Below, in pieces: positions 1 through 5,310 of a DNA stretch of 18,245 nucleotides (position 1 is the stretch's first letter; each line of letters begins with the position of its first letter). A model generated the notes under the pieces. That model searched no databases. It was not told the origin of the DNA and worked only from the letters and a program-made list of their open reading frames with translations. The translations under genes and the position numbers were made by a program. Where the stretch lies: contig CAZEMM010000037.1 in assembly GCA_964513445.1 (NCBI GenBank), forward strand, positions 1 through 18,245, read 5' to 3'. The stretch is from Butyricicoccus_A sp964513445 (GTDB taxonomy: Bacteria > Bacillota > Clostridia > Oscillospirales > Butyricicoccaceae).

Positions 1-1
1 G

Positions 2-37
2 CTCATGATGAGAAATTATAAGGGATTCCTTGAATAA
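2..37 (+). CDS. secY: SecY preprotein translocase subunit, C-terminal end only (partial)
   Basis: The window opens inside a reading frame whose last eleven residues are LMMRNYKGFLE followed by TAA. This matches the conserved cytoplasmic C-terminal tail of SecY, the channel subunit of the Sec translocon. SecY normally sits directly upstream of adk in the spc-type ribosomal operon of Bacillota, so the position supports the assignment. The rest of the gene lies before the window. Only 12 codons are visible, so the call rests on the tail motif plus gene order. Confidence 0.8.
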   Translation, partial: LMMRNYKGFLE

Positions 38-42
38 AGTTG

Positions 43-71
43 TTGCAATTCTTGGATCAAGCGGCTATAAT
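43..71 (+). promoter_or_regulatory. Promoter-like sequence between secY and adk
   Basis: TTGCAA (43-48) and a perfect TATAAT (66-71) are separated by 17 bases, the ideal sigma-A spacing. A start about seven bases downstream would fall at the end of the adk Shine-Dalgarno sequence (72-78), giving a transcript with almost no leader. This makes a dedicated adk promoter uncertain. It could instead be a chance match or an alternative start giving a nearly leaderless mRNA. Confidence 0.35.
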
Positions 72-86
72 AGAGGAGATCGAAAA

Positions 87-722
87 ATGAAACTCGTTTT
101 ATTAGGCGCTCCGGGCGCCGGCAAGGGTACGCTTGCGGCATACCTGATTGAGAAGATGGGCGTTCCGTCCATTTCTACCGGCAACATGCTCAGAGAAGCA
201 ATCAAGAATCAGACCGAGCTCGGTCTGAGCGCGAAGAAATATATGGATGCCGGCGGGCTCGTTCCGGATGAGGTCGTCATTGGCATGATTAAGGAACGCC
301 TTGCACAGCCCGACTGCGCGAACGGCTGTATCCTTGACGGCTTCCCGCGCAACATTCCTCAGGCGCAAGCGCTGGAGCAGGTTGTACCGATGGACTGCGC
401 GCTGTCCCTCGAGATTGACGACGATGTGATCGTCAAGAGAATGGGCGGCAGACGCGTATGCCTCAAGTGCGGCGCAACCTATAATGTCAACAGTGAGGAG
501 ATGGCTCCGAAGCAGGAGGGCATTTGCGACGTGTGCGGCGATCCGGTTGTCATTCGCAAGGATGACGCGCCGGAGACTGTATTGGCGCGTTTGGCTACCT
601 TCCATGAGCAGACCGAGCCGGTGAAGGACTTCTATGCGAAGCTTGGCAAGCTCAAGAGCATTGAGATCAACAACGATTTTGAGGCAACCAAACAGCTTGC
701 CTGCGAAGCGCTGGGGTTATAA
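87..722 (+). CDS. adk: Adenylate kinase (zinc-LID type)
   Basis: This enzyme interconverts ATP + AMP and 2 ADP in the cytoplasm and so balances the adenylate pool. The 211-residue product has the P-loop GAPGAGKGT at residues 7-15, the NMP-binding STGNMLR at 30-36 and DGFPR at 84-88. The LID domain carries a four-cysteine zinc site (C125, C128, C147, C150), as in Gram-positive long-form enzymes. I chose the ATG at 87, preceded by AGAGGAG (72-78). An upstream TTG at 30 would add 19 residues, but it overlaps the secY end and lacks family support. The gene follows secY by 49 bases and precedes map by 5, the usual Bacillota order, suggesting cotranscription with the ribosomal protein genes. Confidence 0.97.
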   Translation: MKLVLLGAPGAGKGTLAAYLIEKMGVPSISTGNMLREAIKNQTELGLSAKKYMDAGGLVPDEVVIGMIKERLAQPDCANGCILDGFPRNIPQAQALEQVVPMDCALSLEIDDDVIVKRMGGRRVCLKCGATYNVNSEEMAPKQEGICDVCGDPVVIRKDDAPETVLARLATFHEQTEPVKDFYAKLGKLKSIEINNDFEATKQLACEALGL

Positions 723-727
723 ACGAG

Positions 728-1495
728 ATGATTCGAGTAAAATCCAGTAAAGAGCTGGAATTTATGCGTCTGGCAGGACGAATCACCGCAGCGGCACGTG
801 CCGCTGCGGCTCGTGCTGTTCGGCCAGGGGTCACGACAGGCGAGATCGATAAGATCGTTCGGAATACCATCGAGCGGGCAGGGGCGACCCCGTCTTTTCT
901 CGGTTATGGGGGTTTTCCGGGGAGTGCCTGTATCTCGATCAACGATGAAGTTATCCATGGCATCCCCTCGCGGTCCCGTGTCATTCACGAGGGAGATATT
1001 GTCAAGGTGGATGTCGGTGCGTATATCCACGGCTTCCACGGCGACTGTGCCGCCACCATCCCGTGCGGAGAGGTGTCGGAAGAGGCAAGACGGCTCATCG
1101 AAGTGACCCGACAGAGTTTCTATGAGGGCATCAAGTTTGCCCGCAAGGGTAATCGTATATCAGACATATCCCACGCCATTCAGACCTATGTAGAGGCGAA
1201 CGGGTTCTCACTTGTTCGCGATTATGTCGGTCACGGCGTTGGCGCAAAGCTGCATGAAGATCCCGAGGTTCCAAACTTCGGGCGGCCCGGACACGGCGTG
1301 CGGCTTCTGCCGGGAATGACCCTTGCCATTGAGCCTATGGTAAATGTAGGGACGTATACAGTAAAGGTTCTGCCTGACGGATGGACTGTCAAGACGCGGG
1401 ACGGCAAGCTGTCTGCGCACTACGAAAATTCGGTGGCGATCACCGAGGGAGCCCCAGTCATTTTGACGCTCCCGGAAGACGGAGAAAATTGGTGA
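728..1495 (+). CDS. map: Type I methionine aminopeptidase
   Basis: This metalloprotease removes the initiator methionine from nascent proteins at the ribosome. The 255-residue product has the pita-bread fold signatures: INDEVIHGIP with H77, the metal ligands D95 and D106 (in GFHGD), H169 (GHGVG), E202 (IEPM) and E233 (HYENS), plus H176 in LHEDP. All five metal ligands are present, so it should be active. There is no N-terminal SH3-like zinc extension, as expected for the short bacterial form. It begins five bases after adk and is probably translated from the same mRNA. Its ATG has only a weak Shine-Dalgarno, which suggests translational coupling to adk. Confidence 0.96.
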   Translation: MIRVKSSKELEFMRLAGRITAAARAAAARAVRPGVTTGEIDKIVRNTIERAGATPSFLGYGGFPGSACISINDEVIHGIPSRSRVIHEGDIVKVDVGAYIHGFHGDCAATIPCGEVSEEARRLIEVTRQSFYEGIKFARKGNRISDISHAIQTYVEANGFSLVRDYVGHGVGAKLHEDPEVPNFGRPGHGVRLLPGMTLAIEPMVNVGTYTVKVLPDGWTVKTRDGKLSAHYENSVAITEGAPVILTLPEDGENW

Positions 1496-1521
1496 GACGA
1501 AACACCGAAACCCACATTTGA

Positions 1522-1574
1522 TTCCCGCCGCGGCTGCGGACAGGCGGTGCTGCGCCCGTCCATTAGAGCGGGAA
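1522..1574 (+). other. Predicted structured RNA spacer between map and infA
   Basis: TTCCCGC (1522-1528) is complementary to GCGGGAA (1568-1574). The enclosed bases include a smaller stem-loop in which GACAGGC pairs with GCCCGTC with one mismatch. The 133-base map-infA gap holds no recognisable gene. Many Clostridia have a small KOW-domain gene here, but none is visible. There is no T tract, so this is not an intrinsic terminator. It may be an mRNA processing or regulatory structure. Confidence 0.3.
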
Positions 1575-1628
1575 GGTCTGGCAAGCAATGCAGAGCTGTA
1601 GACTTCATTGACAAAGGGAGGAATTGAG

Positions 1629-1853
1629 ATGCCAAAAGAGGACTTAATTGAACTGGAAGGTACCGTCATAGAGGCGCTGCCAAATGCTACCTTTAAGGTA
1701 GAACTGAACAATCCGGCCAAGCCGGTCATTCAGGCTCACATCTCCGGTAAGCTGAGAATGAATTATATCCGTATCCTGCCCGGTGATAAGGTTACGGTTC
1801 AGGTTTCCCCATACGACCTGACAAAGGGCAGAATTACCTGGAGATCGAAGTAA
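1629..1853 (+). CDS. infA: Translation initiation factor IF-1
   Basis: IF-1 binds the A site of the 30S subunit during initiation and helps IF-2 and IF-3. The 74-residue product is a single S1/OB fold with the family hallmarks EGTVIEALPNATFKVEL (residues 10-26), HISGKLRMNYIRILPGDKV and SPYDLTKGRI near the C-terminus. The start is the ATG at 1629, with GGGAGG at 1616-1621. A TTG at 1608 would add seven residues and would place the Shine-Dalgarno inside the gene, so I rejected it. The usual IF-1 has 72 residues. Here the loop after VELNN (NNPAKPVIQAH) is two residues longer than in typical relatives. The gene keeps its standard place between map and rpmJ. Confidence 0.96.
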   Translation: MPKEDLIELEGTVIEALPNATFKVELNNPAKPVIQAHISGKLRMNYIRILPGDKVTVQVSPYDLTKGRITWRSK

Positions 1854-1915
1854 GCGAGACTCCGGGGCTATCCATTCCGGGGAGCCATGTGCTCTACCGG
1901 TTCGACACAACCTGA

Positions 1916-1950
1916 GGGCGCGTCAGAACTCTGTTCTTTTTGATACGCCC
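1916..1950 (+). other. Stable hairpin just upstream of rpmJ
   Basis: GGGCGCGTCA (1916-1925) pairs with TGATACGCCC (1941-1950) with one mismatch and one G-T pair. Inside it GAAC-TCT-GTTC forms an apical stem. The structure ends five bases before the rpmJ Shine-Dalgarno (GGAGG, 1958-1962). It lacks a downstream T tract, so termination is unlikely. It could control rpmJ translation or mark an mRNA processing site in the infA-rpmJ spacer. Confidence 0.45.
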
Positions 1951-1972
1951 ATTGTATGGAGGTTTCATTCAA

Positions 1973-2086
1973 ATGAAAGTAAGACCGTCTGTAAAACCGA
2001 TTTGCGAGAAGTGCAAGATCATTCGTCGCAAGGGTCGTGTCATGGTCATTTGCACGAACCCGAAGCATAAGCAGAAGCAGGGCTAA
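1973..2086 (+). CDS. rpmJ: 50S ribosomal protein bL36 (zinc form)
   Basis: The short frame begins MKVRPSVKPICEKCK and ends NPKHKQKQG, and the 37 residues are exactly the usual length for bL36. The zinc-ribbon ligands C11, C14, C27 and H32 are all present, so this is the zinc-binding (C+) version rather than the zinc-independent paralogue induced in zinc starvation. bL36 binds 23S rRNA in the large subunit. GGAGG at 1958-1962 sits ten bases before the ATG. The location between infA and rpsM is the conserved one. Confidence 0.97.
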   Translation: MKVRPSVKPICEKCKIIRRKGRVMVICTNPKHKQKQG

Positions 2087-2121
2087 TTCCCCAGTCAACC
2101 ACACAGGAGGTGCGTTAATAA

Positions 2122-2487
2122 ATGGCAAGAATTGCCGGTGTAGACCTTCCGAGAGAAAAGCGCGTAGAGATTGGCCTGACCTATGTCTACGGCATCGGCC
2201 GGAAGCTGTCCAATGAGATTTTAAAAAAGGCGGAAATCAATCCCGATACCCGCGTTAAGGATCTTACCGAGGCTGAAGAGATTAAGCTGCGTGAGATTAT
2301 TCATGATTATACCGTAGAGGGCGATCTGCGCCGCGAGGTAGCGCTGAACATCAAACGCCTTGTCGAGATCGGTTCCTATCGAGGCCTTCGTCACAGACGC
2401 GGTCTGCCGGTTCGCGGTCAGCGTACCAAGACGAATGCGCGTACACGCAAGGGCCCGAAGAAGACCATCGCGAACAAGAAGAAGTAA
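2122..2487 (+). CDS. rpsM: 30S ribosomal protein uS13
   Basis: uS13 lies in the head of the small subunit and contacts both the P-site tRNA and the large subunit (bridge B1). The 121-residue product starts MARIAGVDLPREKRVEIGLTY and has the helix-two-turns-helix region YVYGIGRKLSNEIL. The conserved SYRGLRHRRGLPVRGQRTKTN segment and the lysine-rich tail complete the match. AGGAGG at 2105-2110 precedes the ATG. It heads the rpsM-rpsK-rpsD-rpoA-rplQ group equivalent to the alpha operon, but I see no promoter of its own and assume readthrough from upstream. Confidence 0.98.
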   Translation: MARIAGVDLPREKRVEIGLTYVYGIGRKLSNEILKKAEINPDTRVKDLTEAEEIKLREIIHDYTVEGDLRREVALNIKRLVEIGSYRGLRHRRGLPVRGQRTKTNARTRKGPKKTIANKKK

Positions 2488-2503
2488 GGAGGCGTACTGA
2501 AAA

Positions 2504-2905
2504 ATGGCTAAGGCTCAGAAGAAGGGCGCTGTTTCTCGTAAGCGCCGTGTTAGCAAGAATATCGAAAAGGGTGCGGCTCATATCCGTTCCTCCTTTAACA
2601 ATACCATCGTCACCATTACCGACCTGAACGGCAATGCGCTGTCCTGGGCATCCGCAGGTGAGATGGGCTTCCGTGGCTCCAGGAAATCCACGCCGTTTGC
2701 GGCACAGACCGCAGCGGAAACCGCAGCAAAGGCTGCTATGGAGCATGGCCTCAAGACCGTTGAGGTCTATGTAAGAGGTCCTGGCTCCGGACGTGAGGCA
2801 GCGATCCGCGCGCTTCAGGCAACCGGCCTGGAGGTAACGATGATCAAGGACGTTACCCCGATCCCGCACAACGGCTGCCGCCCGCCGAAGAGAAGAAGAG
2901 TATAA
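2504..2905 (+). CDS. rpsK: 30S ribosomal protein uS11
   Basis: uS11 is a platform protein of the small subunit near the 3' end of 16S rRNA and the E-site mRNA path. The 133-residue product shows HIRSSFNNTIVTITD, GFRGSRKSTPFAAQ, VYVRGPGSGREAA and the C-terminal DVTPIPHNGCRPPKRRRV, including the Asn-Gly that forms an isoaspartate in some bacteria. The Shine-Dalgarno AAGGAGG overlaps the rpsM stop codon, and the spacing of 16 bases implies cotranscription and coupled translation. Confidence 0.98.
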   Translation: MAKAQKKGAVSRKRRVSKNIEKGAAHIRSSFNNTIVTITDLNGNALSWASAGEMGFRGSRKSTPFAAQTAAETAAKAAMEHGLKTVEVYVRGPGSGREAAIRALQATGLEVTMIKDVTPIPHNGCRPPKRRRV

Positions 2906-2920
2906 GGAGGAGTCTGACCT

Positions 2921-3514
2921 ATGGCAAAGAACACACAGCCGATTCTCAAGAGATGCAAGACGCTGGGTATTTCTCCGGCAGTCCTCGGCGTTTCCAAGGA
3001 GACAAAGAGAACGCCGAAGCAGTCCAGAAGGAAGCAATCTGAATATGCAACACAGCTGACAGAGAAGCAGAAGGTTAAGTTTATTTACGGCGTTCTGGAG
3101 AAGCAGTTCAGAAGATATTACGAAAAGGCGGAGAAGATGGAAGGCAAGGCCGGCGAGAACCTGCTGGCGCTGCTGGAAACCCGTCTGGATAACGTTGTAT
3201 TCCGTCTGGGCTTTGCAAAGACCCGCCGCGAGGCGCGTCAGCTGACATCTCATGGACATTTCACCGTTAACGGCAAGAAGGTTGATATTGCTTCCTTCCG
3301 CGTAAAGCCGGGCGATGTCATCGCAGTTCGTGAGAAGAGCCGCTCCTCTGCGAAGTTCAAGTCGCTCATCGAAGAGCTGGGTGCAACCGCATGCCCGAAG
3401 TGGCTTGAGCGCGAGAAGGACAGCTTTGAAGGTAAGGTTATTGCGATGCCGCAGAGAGACGATATCGACTACGAAGTTGCAGAGCACCTCATCGTCGAGC
3501 TGTATTCCAAGTAA
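2921..3514 (+). CDS. rpsD: 30S ribosomal protein uS4 (zinc-independent form)
   Basis: uS4 is a primary 16S rRNA binder that nucleates assembly of the 30S body and lines the mRNA entry channel. The 197-residue product has the N-terminal domain with LEKQFRRYYEKAEK. An S4 RNA-binding fold starts at about residue 87 (TRLDNVVFRLGFAKTRREARQL, shortened here to key residues R88, D90, R101, R103 and R106), and the end is EHLIVELYSK. Only C12 and one late cysteine are present, so the four-cysteine zinc knuckle of some S4 proteins is absent. AAGGAGG (2904-2910) overlaps the rpsK stop codon. In Bacillus, S4 represses its own gene, but I do not recognise that leader here because the gene is embedded in the cluster. 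Confidence 0.97.
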   Translation: MAKNTQPILKRCKTLGISPAVLGVSKETKRTPKQSRRKQSEYATQLTEKQKVKFIYGVLEKQFRRYYEKAEKMEGKAGENLLALLETRLDNVVFRLGFAKTRREARQLTSHGHFTVNGKKVDIASFRVKPGDVIAVREKSRSSAKFKSLIEELGATACPKWLEREKDSFEGKVIAMPQRDDIDYEVAEHLIVELYSK

Positions 3515-3573
3515 TTGTTGCCCTCGTTTGTATGTACCATTATTTCGCCGACTGTTAAGGAGGGTATCATAGT

Positions 3574-4521
3574 ATGATCGAAATCGAAAAGCCCCGTATA
3601 GACTGCGAAAACCTTGCAGAGGATGGTTCCTACGGCAAGTTTGTTGTCGAGCCGCTCGAGCGTGGCTACGGCACTACGCTGGGTAACTCCCTGCGCCGCA
3701 TCCTGCTTTCGTCCTTGCCTGGTACGGCTGCGAGCAGCATTAAGATCGCCGGCGTAGAGCATGAGTTTTCCACCATTCCCGGTGTAAAGGAAGACGTAAC
3801 GGAAATCGTGCTCAACGTGAAGGGCATCATCGCCAAGCTGTACTGCGACGGTCCGAAAACCGTTTACATTGAAGCGAGCGGCGAGGGTGTCGTTACAGCC
3901 GGTGATATCCACACGGATGGCGAGGTCGAGATTCTCAATCCGGACCTCCATATCGCAACGCTGATGAGCGACGCGCGTCTGTCGATGGAAATCACGCTGA
4001 CCAATGGACGCGGTTACGTTTCGGCCGAGCGCAATAAGCAGTATCAGACTGCAATTGGCGTAATTCCGGTTGACTCGATTTATACACCTGTCTATAAGGT
4101 AAATTACACAGTTGAAAATACTCGTGTCGGCAATATGACCGATTACGACAAGCTGACGCTGGAGGTTTGGACCGACCGCACGATTACCGCAAAGGACGCG
4201 GTTTCACTGGGCGCAAAGGTACTGACCGATCACCTGTCGCTGTTTGTCGACCTCTCTGAGGAGATCGGTGCCCACTCCACTGTCGTTGAGAAGGCAGAGA
4301 CTCAGCATGACAAGGTACTTGAGATGACGATTGAAGAGCTTGATCTCTCCGTTCGTTCGTTCAACTGCCTCAAGCGTGCCGGTATCAATACAGTAGAGGA
4401 TCTCATCAACACTTCCGAAGACGATATGATGAAGGTGCGCAACCTCGGCAAAAAGTCGCTGGAGGAAGTTATTTCTAAGCTCGACGGCATGGGCATGTCC
4501 CTTGCAAAGAGCGAAGACTAG
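3574..4521 (+). CDS. rpoA: DNA-directed RNA polymerase subunit alpha
   Basis: The alpha subunit dimerises to start assembly of RNA polymerase and contacts UP elements and activators. The 315-residue product has the dimerisation domain with PLERGYGTTLGNSLRRILL (residues 27-45). A linker follows, then the C-terminal domain from about residue 250, with LSVRSFNCLKRAGI (R261 and N263 match the DNA-contacting region) and VRNLGKKSLEEV. AAGGAGGG at 3557-3564 precedes the ATG by nine bases. Gene order uS4-alpha-bL17 is standard, but the following gap of 240 bases to rplQ is unusually long and contains a palindromic element. Confidence 0.98.
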   Translation: MIEIEKPRIDCENLAEDGSYGKFVVEPLERGYGTTLGNSLRRILLSSLPGTAASSIKIAGVEHEFSTIPGVKEDVTEIVLNVKGIIAKLYCDGPKTVYIEASGEGVVTAGDIHTDGEVEILNPDLHIATLMSDARLSMEITLTNGRGYVSAERNKQYQTAIGVIPVDSIYTPVYKVNYTVENTRVGNMTDYDKLTLEVWTDRTITAKDAVSLGAKVLTDHLSLFVDLSEEIGAHSTVVEKAETQHDKVLEMTIEELDLSVRSFNCLKRAGINTVEDLINTSEDDMMKVRNLGKKSLEEVISKLDGMGMSLAKSED

Positions 4522-4538
4522 GGCGTATCTTTCAAGTC

Positions 4539-4662
4539 GAATATTTTGACTATTTCTACAAATGCGGGCGGCTTCATCGTTAAAAATATTCGGAATACAC
4601 AGAGTATTCCTGCGTTTTTTGCCTCGAATCCACCTCGCCTTTGTGAAATATTCGTCATATTC
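4539..4662. repeat. Imperfect palindromic element (MITE- or REP-like) in the rpoA-rplQ spacer
   Basis: The two halves are inverted copies of each other. The outer GAATAT (4539-4544) matches ATATTC (4657-4662), TATTTC matches GAAATA, and ACAAA matches TTTGT. The centre is a perfect GGAATAC-ACAGA-GTATTCC. Between 4558-4598 and the complement of 4604-4644, 24 of 41 positions match without gaps. Both strands even read as related peptides (GGF..KN near one end, PP...EI..IF near the other), as expected for an inverted repeat rather than a gene. The base composition is more A+T-rich than the flanking genes. A palindrome of this size is typical of non-autonomous inserted elements. Copy number elsewhere is unknown. 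Confidence 0.55.
4592..4620 (+). terminator. Terminator-like hairpin at the centre of the palindromic element
   Basis: GGAATAC (4592-4598), loop ACAGA, GTATTCC (4604-4610), then TGCG and six T residues (4615-4620). The stem is seven perfect base pairs, but it is A+T-rich and the T run begins four bases late, so termination would probably be partial. It would reduce transcription of rplQ relative to rpoA. Confidence 0.45.
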
Positions 4663-4688
4663 TTTGTTTTCAGATACCGCCAAAACAC

Positions 4689-4721
4689 GCGGAAGCCGGC
4701 TTGCATGAGCCGGTACTCCGC
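4689..4721 (+). promoter_or_regulatory. Leader hairpin upstream of rplQ
   Basis: GCGGA (4689-4693) pairs with TCCGC (4717-4721), and inside it CCGGCT (4696-4701) pairs with AGCCGG (4708-4713) around a TGCATG loop. A small internal loop (AG opposite TAC) separates the two helices. It lies 26 bases before the rplQ Shine-Dalgarno (4745-4752) with no T tract after it. A helix-internal loop-helix form is typical of ribosomal protein leader elements, but I recognise no named family. Confidence 0.4.
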
Positions 4722-4761
4722 AAGGAATAGATAGACCTGAACCCAAAGGAGGTATTTTCTC

Positions 4762-5103
4762 ATGGCCGGAAACCGTAAACTCGGCAGAACCACTGACCAT
4801 AGAATGGCAATGCTCAGAGCAATGGTAACCTACCTGCTGGAAAACGGCAGAATTGAAACCACTGTTGCTCGCGCTAGAGAAGTTCGTCCTCTCGCAGAGA
4901 AGATGATTACGCTCGGCAAGAAAAACACGCTCGCATCCCGCCGCAAGGCAGCAGCCTTCATCACAAAGAAGGAAGTTCTTGCAAAGACCTTCGGCGAGCT
5001 GTCCGAGAAGTATCAGGACCGCAACGGCGGTTATACGCGCATCACCAAGATTGGCCCGCGCCGCGGCGACGCTGCCGAAATGGCAGTCATTGAGCTGGTT
5101 TAA
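4762..5103 (+). CDS. rplQ: 50S ribosomal protein bL17
   Basis: bL17 sits near the exit of the peptide tunnel in the large subunit. The 113-residue product has the family signature NRKLGRTTDHRMAMLRAMVTYLL, REVRPLAEKMITLGKK and the C-terminal GGYTRITKIGPRRGDAAEMAVIEL. Its length is close to the usual short Gram-positive form. AAAGGAGG at 4745-4752 precedes the ATG. It is the last gene of the ribosomal cluster and is followed at once by a strong terminator. Confidence 0.98.
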   Translation: MAGNRKLGRTTDHRMAMLRAMVTYLLENGRIETTVARAREVRPLAEKMITLGKKNTLASRRKAAAFITKKEVLAKTFGELSEKYQDRNGGYTRITKIGPRRGDAAEMAVIELV

Positions 5104-5124
5104 TCCGCTCATGGATACGTGATG

Positions 5125-5174
5125 AAAGGGAATCGTTTCGAGCACATGCTCCCGGAACGATTCCCTTTGTTTTG
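5125..5174 (+). terminator. Intrinsic terminator after rplQ
   Basis: AAAGGGAATCGTT (5125-5137) is perfectly complementary to AACGATTCCCTTT (5156-5168). An inner GAGCA/TGCTC stem extends the hairpin, and TTTGTTTT follows. This closes the ribosomal protein operon and isolates it from the cassette that begins at 5311. The A run before the stem makes the structure potentially bidirectional. Confidence 0.92.
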
Positions 5175-5230
5175 ATCATTTGATCGGTATTCAGCAGGGC
5201 TTATTGCGCGTTTTTTGCACGCTTTGGATA

Positions 5231-5259
5231 TTGAAACGACGGCATTCGGGTGATATAAT
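5231..5259 (+). promoter_or_regulatory. Sigma-A promoter with extended -10 for the surface-modification cassette
   Basis: TTGAAA (5231-5236), a 17-base spacer and TATAAT (5254-5259), with TG at 5251-5252 forming an extended -10. Transcription should begin near 5266, giving a leader of about 45 bases before the flippase ATG, with an AAGGAAGG ribosome site at about 5298-5305. No operator palindrome is evident. Confidence 0.88.
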
Positions 5260-5310
5260 CTATTCATTACATATAGCTGATTCGATCCGATCACGAGAAG
5301 GAAGGAAAGC

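Noticed and set aside
30..86. Upstream TTG start for adk (and similar TTG starts at 1608, 14947 and 17190)
   Set aside because: Each would extend a conserved protein beyond its family N-terminus, while a good Shine-Dalgarno sits correctly before the downstream ATG.
2351..3487. A 378-codon open frame on the minus strand opposite rpsK and rpsD
   Set aside because: It covers two certain ribosomal protein genes, and its product is a low-complexity Leu/Arg/Cys/Ser-rich sequence with no domain.
4641..4677. Possible promoter hexamers between rpoA and rplQ (TTGTGA with TATTCT, TTCGTC with AGATAC)
   Set aside because: Spacings of 11 and 15 bases and poor matches make these unconvincing.
4518..4793. 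Short open frames on both strands in the rpoA-rplQ spacer
   Set aside because: The two translations resemble each other because the DNA is an inverted repeat. Neither has a ribosome site or a known domain, so I treat the region as a repeat rather than a gene.
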